Positions 7,822 to 15,749 are shown, numbered from the stretch's first letter. The stretch is 32,366 nt of DNA from Acidobacteriota bacterium (GCA_021826505.1 JAKAZV010000014.1:1-32366); one strand, 5' to 3'. The notes: generated from the sequence alone by a model not told the origin. Made by a program: numbers and translations.

Positions 7822-10748
7822 GTTCTGTCTCCTGAATGCATGAGTACGGGAATGAGCCGCACCGGGCCGAGCAGGCCGCTGGGCGGAATATTTTCAGGCG
7901 CGCCTTTGCCGTAGCGCCCCCAGCGGATGCCGAATTGTTCGGCCACCGGCTTCCAGTCCGGCCGTGGCGCCAGGCGCTGGTGCTCGATCCAGAGATTGCC
8001 CACCGCGATGCGCAGCCGGTTGCGGCCGGGCCGCAGGGCGCCCGCGCAGGCCAGGATGCGCGGCCCGCACCAGGCCGCGCCCAGATTGTGTCCGTTCAGC
8101 TCCGCCTCGGCGGTTTCATGCACCGCCCCCAAGTCCAGGCGCCACTCCCATGCGGTGGACGCAGTTGCATGGCCGGCCCATTCGAACTCGGCTTCATAAA
8201 TTCCCCAGCCGCTGAACCCTCGTCCCATGGCCAGTCTGGCCCAGTTGCCGAGCTGGCGCAGCGTGGCGGAATTTTTCCCCAGCGTCAACCGCCAGGGACC
8301 GGGGATGGGAACCGGCGCAGGCAAGCGCGGAGGCGACAGGACGCGGGTTTTTTTTGCGGGCTGCGCCGCGCTGGATTTTCCGAAGATCAGGACGCAAGAC
8401 TCATAAGCCGCCAGCTCGATCGCGCACTCTGTCTGCTCGGCGCCGGTGGCGGCATCGCGCGTAAAGCTCGCTTCCACGGCATGGACTTCCGCCGGCCGCA
8501 TGGGATCGCGCCGCACCGGCCAGCGATGGCCGGCCGCGAACCGCGCCTGGAATTTCTGAGCCTCCGGCGAAACGTTGGCGAGAAAGTATAAGTCCTCGCC
8601 ATTTTCTTCCCGGCGATGGGCAAAGCCGACGTGGGCCACGGCGCGGGCGCGCGCGGCGGGCGTGGCGGCCAAAACCTCGAAGGCGGGCGCCAGCCGAGTG
8701 CGCAACTGCCGCCGCGCCTCGCTCCAGTTGCGCACCCAGACTACGCGGCCTTTTCCCGCCGGCCGCATCACGCCCGGGCGCGGCGCGGCCCCGCTCCACA
8801 GCTTCCGCAGTATCTGCCGCAGCCGGGCCGTGCGCCCGGCCTGATCTTTCCGGCCTGGCGCCGCGCCGGGCAGCCGGCCGATGAAGATCAGGCTGCCGCC
8901 GGCGCGGGCCAGCTCCGCCAGCCGGGCCAGGGACTCCGGCGGCATGAACTCGATGGCGGGCACGATGGCTGCCTGATAGCGCGCGGTTCCGATGCGCAAT
9001 TCGCCATCCCCGGTCCGTGCCAGGCGCCGCAGGGCGTCATCGTTGACGAAATCAAAGTCGTAGCCGGCCTGGCGCAGGGCCAGCAGATTCCGGTTCCCCA
9101 GCTTCTTCTGGATTTCCTGATCCATGAGCAGCGAGCCGGCGCCATAATGCGCGTAGATATCGCTCAGGGGCACATAGACGCAGATGGGATTCACCGCGCG
9201 GCCCTGCTGCAGGACCGCCGAAACCCGCTGTAAATAGTCCGCCAGATAGCGGTAGTGGCGCCACCAGATGTTGTTGTGGTTGACCATGGTCGAGGCATAC
9301 CAGACCCAGCCCGGCTGGCCGGCCTGGGGCGGGGAATAGGAGTAGCCCTGGTTGACCACCTGATTGATGCCATCGAGGAACTGGGCATCGCTCGCAGCTT
9401 TCATCATTTCGAGCGAAACCAGAAAGCGCGGCATGCGCAGCCAGGTATAGCTCTCGCACGAGACCACCGGCTTGTTGTAAAGATGCCCGGCCGACGATGC
9501 CAGGCGGCGATGGCCGATATCAACCCGGTAACGGTCGGCATATTCGCCGCTTTCACCCTCGGGAATATCGGCATGGCCATAGCCGCGCATCACGTCGCCC
9601 ATGGCGCCGTGCGCCTGCATGCGTGCCGTCATGCCGCGCGGCCGGCTCCAGGCCGGCAGTTGGGCAAAAAAGTTATCCAGGATCAGGTCGGAAAGGGTGA
9701 GGTGATAATCGTGGCGGATGGCCGCCGTCTCCGCGCCGGCTTGCGCTTCCGCCAGCGCGGGCAAAAATGGCCGCAGATCATAGCCGCGCCGGCGGCGGAA
9801 CTCAGGCAAAAATTCCGGCGTCCAGTCGGCGCCGAAGACCTCGAGACTGTCGCAAAACACGCTGGTGAAAGGCGGCGCGGGCACTCGGGCCGCGCCGGCC
9901 AGGCCGCCGAGCACCTGTTCGCCGGCGGCTTCCAGAAACCAGCGCATGGCGCGCCGGCTGAAGTGGTCCATGACCAGGCCTTCCATCCCCAGCGTGGGGC
10001 GCTTCACGGTCTGCCGGGTCGGCGCGGAGATAAATACATAGACCCGCCAGCGGCCGCGCGGCGGCTGCCATTGCAGCCGGGCATGGCGCAACTGCCGGGT
10101 CAGCAGCCGGGTGGCATCGAGCCGGGGCTGGCCTTCGCTGTCGAGGGGCGTCGCCACGACGGCCGCGACATGCCCGGCATCCACCAGCACGGGAAACAAA
10201 TCCCAATGTACGGAACCCGAGCCCGCGAAGTCGCGGCTCAGCCATTGCAGCTTGTGGGCGCCCAGGCCAGCCGGCATGAAGGGACCGCCGTAGGGCCAGC
10301 CGCTGCCCAGCGTCAGATCAAATTGCAGTCCGCGGGCATGGGCGCTGGCGATGGCGTAACGCAGCCGCGCGAACCACTCCGGCGAATAATTGCGCAGATT
10401 GCGGATCTCCAGCCGGGCATCATCCACCGCGACCGGATAGACCGGCTGCAACTCGACCCCGCGCAGGCCGCCGGCCTGCATCAGGCGGAATTCGCGATCC
10501 AGTTCCACCTCGGTGACCGCGCCGCCAAACCACCACCAGCGCGTCATGGGCCGGGTGGTCTCGGGCGGCGAGGCCAGCGCCCGCTCAAATCCCATGCCGC
10601 GTGCGCCGGGCACTGTGGGTTCGCCGGCGCCGCGCGGCAGGGCTGCGGTGCGGGCATCCGGCGCGGGGCTGGCCCGCGGAAAAGCAAAACCCAGGGCGGC
10701 TCCGGCGGCGGCCGAGCCGGCTAAAAATTGGCGCCGGGGCAGGGACAT
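7818..10748 (-). CDS. GH106 alpha-L-rhamnosidase-like enzyme, Tat-exported
   Basis: A 976-residue protein with a twin-arginine signal (LPRRQFLAGSAAAGAALGF) followed by the GH106 opening RPMTRWWWFGGAVT near residue 66, where Trp-Trp-Trp-Phe-Gly is typical of the family. Further family-like blocks include FCDSLEVFGADWTPEFLPEF and GYSYSPPQAG. The C-terminal 150 residues look like a galactose-binding-type beta domain (WEWRLDLGAVHETAEAELNG). GH106 enzymes remove terminal alpha-L-rhamnose from rhamnogalacturonan or rhamnosides. It heads a minus-strand run continuing into GH28, a second glycosidase and lutABC, and diverges from rhamnulokinase, which supports the rhamnose assignment. AGGA lies 9 bases before ATG 10748. 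Confidence 0.88.
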   Translation of the reverse strand: MSLPRRQFLAGSAAAGAALGFAFPRASPAPDARTAALPRGAGEPTVPGARGMGFERALASPPETTRPMTRWWWFGGAVTEVELDREFRLMQAGGLRGVELQPVYPVAVDDARLEIRNLRNYSPEWFARLRYAIASAHARGLQFDLTLGSGWPYGGPFMPAGLGAHKLQWLSRDFAGSGSVHWDLFPVLVDAGHVAAVVATPLDSEGQPRLDATRLLTRQLRHARLQWQPPRGRWRVYVFISAPTRQTVKRPTLGMEGLVMDHFSRRAMRWFLEAAGEQVLGGLAGAARVPAPPFTSVFCDSLEVFGADWTPEFLPEFRRRRGYDLRPFLPALAEAQAGAETAAIRHDYHLTLSDLILDNFFAQLPAWSRPRGMTARMQAHGAMGDVMRGYGHADIPEGESGEYADRYRVDIGHRRLASSAGHLYNKPVVSCESYTWLRMPRFLVSLEMMKAASDAQFLDGINQVVNQGYSYSPPQAGQPGWVWYASTMVNHNNIWWRHYRYLADYLQRVSAVLQQGRAVNPICVYVPLSDIYAHYGAGSLLMDQEIQKKLGNRNLLALRQAGYDFDFVNDDALRRLARTGDGELRIGTARYQAAIVPAIEFMPPESLARLAELARAGGSLIFIGRLPGAAPGRKDQAGRTARLRQILRKLWSGAAPRPGVMRPAGKGRVVWVRNWSEARRQLRTRLAPAFEVLAATPAARARAVAHVGFAHRREENGEDLYFLANVSPEAQKFQARFAAGHRWPVRRDPMRPAEVHAVEASFTRDAATGAEQTECAIELAAYESCVLIFGKSSAAQPAKKTRVLSPPRLPAPVPIPGPWRLTLGKNSATLRQLGNWARLAMGRGFSGWGIYEAEFEWAGHATASTAWEWRLDLGAVHETAEAELNGHNLGAAWCGPRILACAGALRPGRNRLRIAVGNLWIEHQRLAPRPDWKPVAEQFGIRWGRYGKGAPENIPPSGLLGPVRLIPVLMHSGDRT

Positions 10749-10979
10749 GGGACGGTTTCCTGATGAAAAGGCGTTCCCAGATAAAATAATCTACCCGGGC
10801 GCATCCGGGCCATGTTTCCATTTAAATCCCGGCTTTAGCCGGAGTAAATCCGGCCGTGAGCAGAGCCAGGCCGGAAACCACAAGGCAACCGCAGCGTGCG
10901 CAGATGTGCGTGGGGATTGCCGAGCGGGTTCCAACGCCGCTATGCGATGCTTATCCCTGAGCGTGATCTGTCCATTTGC
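10749..10979. promoter_or_regulatory. Divergent intergenic region between GH106 and rhaB
   Basis: About 230 bases separate the two divergent rhamnose genes and should hold both promoters and any regulator site. I see an AT-rich patch on the minus strand around 10778-10791 that could be a -10 region for GH106, a small CCGGCT/AGCCGG hairpin near 10829-10842 and a 7-base inverted repeat TCCGGCC...GGCCGGA at 10849-10855 and 10869-10875. None is a clear match to a known operator, and no -35 stands out. Confidence 0.35.
10933..10946 (+). repeat. 14-base repeat copy 1 (rhaB leader)
   Basis: The 14 bases AACGCCGCTATGCG also occur at 13789-13802, at the end of araB. Similarity extends about 8 bases to the left with one indel and two changes. 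GCCGCTATGC alone recurs at 29243-29252. It may be a small dispersed element or a coincidence in GC-rich DNA. Confidence 0.3.
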
Positions 10980-12389
10980 ATGATGAATAACCCAGCCCAG
11001 CCCATCTGCATTGCCGTGGATCTGGGCGCCTCCAGCGGACGCGTCGCCTGGGCGCGGCCGGCTGCGGCGGGGCTGGAAATTTCCATCGTGCATCGCTTTC
11101 CCAATCAGCCGGCCGAGCGCGCGGGACGCCTGTACTGGGATCTGGAATATCTGGAGCGCGAAATATTTCATGGCCTGCGCCTGGCGGCGGCCGCGGCGCC
11201 CGGCCCCATTGCCGCGATCGGCATGGACGGCTGGGCGGTGGACTACGTCTGGCTCGATGCCGCCGGCCATGCCCTGCGGCCGCCCTTTTGTTATCGCGAT
11301 GCGCGCACGGAAACGGCTTTGCCCGGGCTCCAGCGGCATATTTCCGACGCCCGACTTTATGCCCTCACCGGCTGCCGCACGCTGCGCTTCAATACCCTTT
11401 ATCAGCTCTACGCCGACGTGATTGCGGATGGCATTCCGGAAGGCGCGGTGTGCTGGCTCACGCTGCCCGAGTATTTTCTGCATCGCCTGGGCGCCCGTCC
11501 GGTGATGGATTCCACCATGGCGACGCATACCCAGATGCTGCAACTGAACCGCCAATGGAGCGCGGAAATCTTCTCGGCCGCGGGCCTCGCGCTCGCGGCC
11601 GCGCCTGAGGTAGTTCCCGCCGGCTGCGACCTGGGCAACATTTCACCGGACTGGCGAACCCAGCCGGCTTTCAGCGACACCCGCCTGATCGCGCCCGCGT
11701 GCCACGACACCGCCGCCGCCATCGCCGGCTTGGAGGCTGAGTTCGGGCTGGATGCGGAGACGGCATATTTAATTTCCGGCACCTGGTCGCTGCTCGGCTG
11801 CGCCCTGCCTGAACCGCTGGTGACCGAGGCGGCGCGCGCCGCCGAATTCACCAACCAGGGAGGGGTAGAGGCGCTTTCACCCCTTACTCCGCCCAACCGG
11901 ATTTATTTTCTAAAAAATATTAACGGCCTCTGGCTGTGGGAAGAATGCCTGCGCGCCTGGCGGGAAGCCGGCCGCGACTGGCCGCGGGATGAGCTTTTAG
12001 CCGCGGTGCGGGCCGCGGGTGACGTCGAGGCCGGTTTTGACGTTCATGCGCCCGAACTGCTGCTGCCCGGCCATATGCCGGAGCGCATCTGCCGCCTGCT
12101 GGCCGACCGCGGCATTGCGGCATCGCCGGGACCCGATGCCGCGCCGCGGCTTACCGCGTTGATTTTCGCCAGCCTGGCGCAGGCCTATGCCGGCAGCTTA
12201 CGGCAGTTAAGCGGCATGACCGGCCGCCGGTTTTGCCGGCTCATCGTGGCTGGCGGCGGGGTTCGCAATCATCTGCTGAATCAGCTTGTCGGTGAGCGCA
12301 CGGGTTTGGAGATCATGCCGGGCCCGGCCGAGCCTTCGCTGGCCGGCAACATCAATATTCAATTGCAGACGCTGAAGAAATCCCTATGA
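10980..12389 (+). CDS. rhaB: L-rhamnulokinase
   Basis: A FGGY-family carbohydrate kinase of about 469 residues that phosphorylates L-rhamnulose with ATP in the cytosol. The N-terminal phosphate-1 motif is AVDLGASSGRVA; later motifs are YRDARTE, SGTWSLLG, ACHDTAAAIAG and the adenosine region LIVAGGGVRNHLLNQL. These fit rhamnulokinase better than xylulo- or glycerokinase. The chosen start is ATG 10980 (a second ATG follows at 10983); no good Shine-Dalgarno is visible, and the frame is open further upstream. The protein stops right after GNINIQLQTLKKSL, where homologues usually carry about 20-30 more residues, so its C-terminus is short. It converges on the selenoprotein gene, whose last codon ends at 12384, and diverges from the GH106 gene. 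Confidence 0.9.
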   Translation: MMNNPAQPICIAVDLGASSGRVAWARPAAAGLEISIVHRFPNQPAERAGRLYWDLEYLEREIFHGLRLAAAAAPGPIAAIGMDGWAVDYVWLDAAGHALRPPFCYRDARTETALPGLQRHISDARLYALTGCRTLRFNTLYQLYADVIADGIPEGAVCWLTLPEYFLHRLGARPVMDSTMATHTQMLQLNRQWSAEIFSAAGLALAAAPEVVPAGCDLGNISPDWRTQPAFSDTRLIAPACHDTAAAIAGLEAEFGLDAETAYLISGTWSLLGCALPEPLVTEAARAAEFTNQGGVEALSPLTPPNRIYFLKNINGLWLWEECLRAWREAGRDWPRDELLAAVRAAGDVEAGFDVHAPELLLPGHMPERICRLLADRGIAASPGPDAAPRLTALIFASLAQAYAGSLRQLSGMTGRRFCRLIVAGGGVRNHLLNQLVGERTGLEIMPGPAEPSLAGNINIQLQTLKKSL

Positions 12390-12968
12390 AGCATCGCCGC
12401 GGTGCGGCCGTTCCGGCAGGGCGCAGAACTGCCCCTGGGAAAAATTTCCCGCCTCCACGCCCAGGGCGCGGTTGAAGCGGGCGCGGAAATTTTCCCAGGC
12501 CACGCCGGCGGCCAGCTCAATGATCTGGGGCTCGGACAAATGCTCTCGCAATGCGGCGAAGGTTTCGTCAGCAATCGCGGCCGGAGTCGCCGTCATCTCG
12601 GTTGTGAATTGCAGCACGGCCTTTTCCGCCGCATTGAAGTGCGGGCTGCTGGCAAAGCCGGGCAGGCCGCGCAATTGATCTTCGCTTAAGCCTTCTCTTC
12701 TGCCCCCGGCAGAATGAATGTCCAGTCAAAAGGGGCAGCCGGTGAGCGCCGCCGTCTTCAGCATGGCCAGCCGCTTCCAGCGCGCCGGCAGGGTGCCGGG
12801 GCGATTGTCAAAGCGCTCCATGGCCACGGTGGCCTCGAGCAGGCCGGGCACGCGGGCCCGCAACCGCATGGCTTCCGGCACCAGGCCCAGCCGTTTGCGG
12901 ATCGCGGCAAAAATCAGGCGCACGCGCCAGGGCGCGCGCCGGGTTTCCAGTCCGGCCATTCGAGCCAT
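12384..12968 (-). CDS. AhpD-like carboxymuconolactone decarboxylase-family selenoprotein (in-frame TGA)
   Basis: Read through one in-frame TGA (12726-12728), this is a single 194-residue protein. Codons before it end in LTGCPF and codons after it read LDIHSAGGRREGLSE, with no frame change. The TGA is codon 81, three residues after Cys78, so the redox motif becomes Cys-Pro-Phe-Sec where AhpD-family peroxidase or reductase proteins have CxxC. The rest, including TEMTATPAAIADETF, IIELAAGVAWENFRARFNRALG and a final GVEAGNF, is typical of the family. A 7-bp stem with a GGG loop starts right behind the TGA. Start ATG 12968 has AAAGGA 6 bases upstream and lies 11 bases after the araD stop, so it is the third gene of an araB-araD operon. 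Family role: thiol- or selenol-dependent hydroperoxide reduction. The alternative is a pseudogene with a nonsense mutation. Confidence 0.82.
12698..12714 (-). promoter_or_regulatory. Candidate bacterial SECIS stem-loop behind the TGA codon
   Basis: On the minus strand TTCTGCC-GGG-GGCAGAA forms a perfect 7-bp stem with a three-base loop. The loop begins 19 bases after the TGA (18 bases between), and its first two bases are G. That agrees with the published bacterial SECIS rule of a small apical loop 16-37 bases from UGA with a G in the first two loop positions. Being inside the coding frame (His-Ser-Ala-Gly-Gly-Arg-Arg) also fits bacteria. Folding energy and SelB binding were not tested. Confidence 0.72.
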
Positions 12969-12979
12969 GGTTTTTCCTT

Positions 12980-13693
12980 TCAGGGTTTTACTGACTGCCC
13001 ATAAGTTGAGTGGTACCGCCCATGCCACTTGGCGACTTCATCTGCCGGCAGCGGCTTCGGCTGGCCCAGCAACAGCGCCAGATGGCAGGTGCGGGCCACA
13101 TCTTCCAGCATGATGGCGGCCTTCAGCGCGGCGCGCGGGTTGGCGCCCCAGCTAAAGGTCCCGTGTTGCGCCAGCAAAATGGCCGGCGCCAGATTCTTGT
13201 GCTTCAGGATGGCTTCGCCGATGTGCTCGCCTTGGTTGTCCACATACGGCGCGCAGGGGATGGATTCCCCGAATTCATCGGCAATAGCGGTCAGCCAGGC
13301 GGGTATGGGCCGTCCCAGCAGGGCAAAGCTGGTGGCGTAGTTCGAATGCGTGTGCACCACCCCGCCCAGCTCTTTCATATGCTCATAGAGATAAAGATGG
13401 TGCGGCAGATCCACGCTCGGCTTCAGTCCGGCGTCGGGCAATCCGGGCATGGCGAAACGCCGGCCCTTGAGATCGGTGAGGGGCAGCATTTCAGGCGTAA
13501 GGCTTTCATAATCCACGCCGCTGGGCTTGATGGCAACCAGACCCAGCGTGCGGTCAATCCCGCTGGCGTTGCCGGAGTGCTCGGTCACCAGCCCGGCGCG
13601 ATGAATGCCCCGGTTCGCCGCACAGACCACTTCGCGCAGGGCTTGCAGCCGCTGGCGCGCATCCTGATGTTTGCTTTTAGCTGGAGGTTTCAA
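12980..13693 (-). CDS. araD: L-ribulose-5-phosphate 4-epimerase
   Basis: Class II aldolase/epimerase, 237 residues, converting L-ribulose 5-phosphate to D-xylulose 5-phosphate. Zinc ligands are the HTH pair (His114, His116) and His177 in LLAQHGTF. The substrate blocks SGNASGID and IKPSGVDYESL are present, and GESIPCAPYVDNQGEHIG plus the C-terminal YHSTYGQ (227-233) are characteristic of AraD rather than of fuculose or rhamnulose aldolases. The start appears to be TTG 13693, with GGCGAG 6 bases upstream; no ATG is available near the N-terminus. It lies about 100 bases after araB and 11 bases before the selenoprotein gene, all on one strand. Confidence 0.93.
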   Translation of the reverse strand: MKPPAKSKHQDARQRLQALREVVCAANRGIHRAGLVTEHSGNASGIDRTLGLVAIKPSGVDYESLTPEMLPLTDLKGRRFAMPGLPDAGLKPSVDLPHHLYLYEHMKELGGVVHTHSNYATSFALLGRPIPAWLTAIADEFGESIPCAPYVDNQGEHIGEAILKHKNLAPAILLAQHGTFSWGANPRAALKAAIMLEDVARTCHLALLLGQPKPLPADEVAKWHGRYHSTYGQSVKP

Positions 13694-13788
13694 TTTCTAC
13701 TCGCCGGTCAGATTTACGAACATTCTGATCATGAGATGAAAGCGCGGAAAGATGCAAGCTGAGCCGGGCGGAATGCGCGCGGCATCCG

Positions 13789-13802
13789 AACGCCGCTATG
13801 CG
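13789..13802 (+). repeat. 14-base repeat copy 2 (araB 3' end)
   Basis: Second copy of AACGCCGCTATGCG, covering the araB stop codon and its last codons. Here GCCGC-TAT-GCGGC can also fold into a 5-bp hairpin. No T-tract follows it on the minus strand, so it is not a good terminator. Confidence 0.3.
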
Positions 13803-15475
13803 GCACCGGTTCCCACGCCCATTCCAGCCTTGATCTCGCGCAGGCGCTGCATGACTGAGTTCTCGCCGCGGCCGAAATAATCATGCAGCGTCAAATACTC
13901 GCGGTAAAGCCGGTCATAAACCCGGGTCGCTTGCGGATTGGGCTGATAGGCTTCGGGCCGCAGCCGCGCCAGGGCTTGCGCCGCGGCGCGGATATCGGGA
14001 TAGGCGCCGGCCGCCACCGCCGCATGCAGCGCGGCGCCCAGCGCGCAGGTCTGCTCGCTGGCGGCAACCCGGATCGGCTTGCCCGTGACATCGGCATAAA
14101 TCTGCATCAGCAGCCGGTTACGCACCGGCAATCCGCCGCAGGCTACCAGTTCATGAATCGGCACTCCGCCGGCGGCCAGGGTTTCCACGATCACGCGGGT
14201 GCCGAAGGCGGTGGCCTCGAGCAGCGCGCGGTAAATTTCTTCCGGCCGGGTCTGCAGCGTGGCGCCCAGCAGCACTCCGGAAAGATGGTGATTTACCAGC
14301 ACGGAACGGTTGCCGTTCCACCAGTCCAGCGCCAGCAGGCCGCTGGCCCCGGGCCGCAGTTGGGCCGCCTCGCGCTCCAGCCAGTCGGGCAGCGACAGCC
14401 CGGCCGCGCGCGCCGCCGCCTGCGCGCTTTCCGGCGCGCAGGCGCGGAAGTACCAGGCGAAAATGTCGCCCACCGCGCTTTGTCCGGCTTCATAGCCCCA
14501 GGCGCCGGGCACGATGCCGTCGCGCACCACCCCGCACATGCCCTCGACCACATGCTTTTCCGCGCCCAGCAGCATGTGGCAGATCGAGGTGCCCATGATC
14601 ATCACCAGCCGCCCCGTTTCGGTGACGGTGCAGGCGGGCACGGCGGTATGGGCATCCACGTTGCCGATGGCCACCGGAGTGCCCGGCGGAAGTCCCGTGA
14701 GCGCGGCCATCTCCGCCGTCAGTCCGCCCGCGCGCTGGCCGAGGGGATGGTATTCGGCGGTCAATTTATCGAGCGCGTCGCCGAAGCGGGCATCCAGGCT
14801 GGCAAAAAACTCCCGCGCCGGAAAGCCGCCTGTGTCGCTGAACCACATCGCCTTATAGCCCGCGGTGCAGGCATTGCGCCGCTCCGTGCCGGTGAGCTGC
14901 CAGACGATCCAGTCGGCGGCTTCCAGATAGCGCTCGCTGGCGGCGTACACTTCCGGCGCTTTTTCCAGCGTTTCGAGCAGCTTGGCGAACATCCATTCGG
15001 CCGAATAGCGGCCGCCGTAGCGGGCAATAAACTCTTCCCCGCGGGCGCGGCCCTGGGCATTGATGCGCTCGGCCGCGGCCTGCGACGCGTGGTGCTTCCA
15101 CAGCTTGACCCAAGCGTGCGGGTTGCCGCGATAGCGCGCCTCCCGGCACAAGGGCGTGCCGTCGCGGCGCGTGGGCAGGCAGGTGGAGGCGGTGAAATCG
15201 GTGCCGATGCCAATCACCTGTTCGGGCCGGATGCCGGCCTGTTGCAGGGCTTGCGGCACGGCTTCGGAAAACACCCGCAGATAGTCATCCGGATCCTGCA
15301 GCGCGCTGTCGGCCTCGAGCGGCGTGCCGTCGGGCAGTTGGCGGTCGAGCACGCCATGGGAATAGGGATAGACGGCGCTGGCGGCTTCGCTTCCGTCGGC
15401 CGCGTTGACCAGCAACGCCCGCCCCGATTCGGTGCCGAAGTCCACGCCCAGCAGAAATTGGTCGTGCAAGGCCAT
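13796..15475 (-). CDS. araB: Ribulokinase
   Basis: FGGY kinase of about 559 residues phosphorylating L-ribulose in L-arabinose breakdown. It shows GVDFGTESGRALL at the N-terminus, GIGTDFTASTCLP near residue 100, the long ribulokinase-specific insert with ARYRGNPHAWVKLWKHH, NVDAHTAVPA, and the C-terminal adenosine block LVACGGLPVRNRLLMQ. Its length is that of AraB, clearly longer than rhamnulokinase. I chose ATG 15475 (MALHDQFLLG), not the ATG 8 codons upstream at 15499. A TATAAT lies 7 bases before it, so the message may be leaderless. It is the first gene of araB-araD-selenoprotein; the L-arabinose isomerase gene is not in the window. Confidence 0.94.
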   Translation of the reverse strand: MALHDQFLLGVDFGTESGRALLVNAADGSEAASAVYPYSHGVLDRQLPDGTPLEADSALQDPDDYLRVFSEAVPQALQQAGIRPEQVIGIGTDFTASTCLPTRRDGTPLCREARYRGNPHAWVKLWKHHASQAAAERINAQGRARGEEFIARYGGRYSAEWMFAKLLETLEKAPEVYAASERYLEAADWIVWQLTGTERRNACTAGYKAMWFSDTGGFPAREFFASLDARFGDALDKLTAEYHPLGQRAGGLTAEMAALTGLPPGTPVAIGNVDAHTAVPACTVTETGRLVMIMGTSICHMLLGAEKHVVEGMCGVVRDGIVPGAWGYEAGQSAVGDIFAWYFRACAPESAQAAARAAGLSLPDWLEREAAQLRPGASGLLALDWWNGNRSVLVNHHLSGVLLGATLQTRPEEIYRALLEATAFGTRVIVETLAAGGVPIHELVACGGLPVRNRLLMQIYADVTGKPIRVAASEQTCALGAALHAAVAAGAYPDIRAAAQALARLRPEAYQPNPQATRVYDRLYREYLTLHDYFGRGENSVMQRLREIKAGMGVGTGAA

Positions 15476-15482
15476 GATGCGT

Positions 15483-15488
15483 ATTATA
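15483..15488 (-). promoter_or_regulatory. TATAAT -10 hexamer directly before araB
   Basis: A perfect TATAAT on the minus strand ends 7 bases before the araB ATG (15475), where no Shine-Dalgarno is seen. Transcription would start at or very near the start codon, giving a leaderless mRNA. No good -35 is found 16-18 bases upstream, so the call is tentative. Confidence 0.45.
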
Positions 15489-15497
15489 TGAGGTGTC

Positions 15498-15749
15498 ATG
15501 CATGATCCGGCGGAAAATTTGCCCGATGAAACCGTGCGGTGGTTATATGACCGGGCCTTGAATTTGGATCAGTTGACTTTAAACGCCTCGGATTCCATTG
15601 ATATAAAAGCTTCGGTTTTAGTCGCGGTCTTTGCCCTGCTGATGATGGTGGTCCTGGAGGCGTATCATGCCCGGCCGGGTTCCGATCGGCGTTGCATTTT
15701 ACCTTTTCTCACCAGGCCCGCGGCGCAATCGCGGAGTCAATGGAAATAA
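15498..15749 (+). CDS. Small membrane protein or truncated remnant
   Basis: An 83-residue frame with GAGG 4 bases before ATG 15498. The N-terminal 40 residues are polar. The DSIDIKASVLVAVFALLMMVV stretch reads as an Asp-x-Lys-Ala-Ser entry into one membrane helix, as in two-helix membrane proteins with a DxKAS motif. After about residue 58 the sequence turns into a Pro/Arg-rich tail that overlaps the end of the convergent thioredoxin-DUF3738 gene by about 40 bases and looks non-native. The likely reading is a decayed N-terminal half of a longer two-helix protein; a genuine short protein is possible. It diverges from araB with only about 20 bases between the start codons. Function unknown. Confidence 0.45.
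   Translation: MHDPAENLPDETVRWLYDRALNLDQLTLNASDSIDIKASVLVAVFALLMMVVLEAYHARPGSDRRCILPFLTRPAAQSRSQWK

Noticed and set aside
9255-10724. 489-codon open frame opposite GH106
   Set aside because: Antisense shadow of a clear glycoside hydrolase; no motif or start context supports it.
10791-11555. Minus-strand open frame over the rhaB start
   Set aside because: It overlaps rhaB motifs in the opposite direction and shows no family similarity.
12384-12968. Two separate short genes or a frameshifted pseudogene in place of one gene
   Set aside because: Both parts are in the same frame, separated by a single TGA at the redox position, with family-typical sequence on both sides and a fitting stem-loop. 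A simple nonsense pseudogene is not excluded but is less likely.
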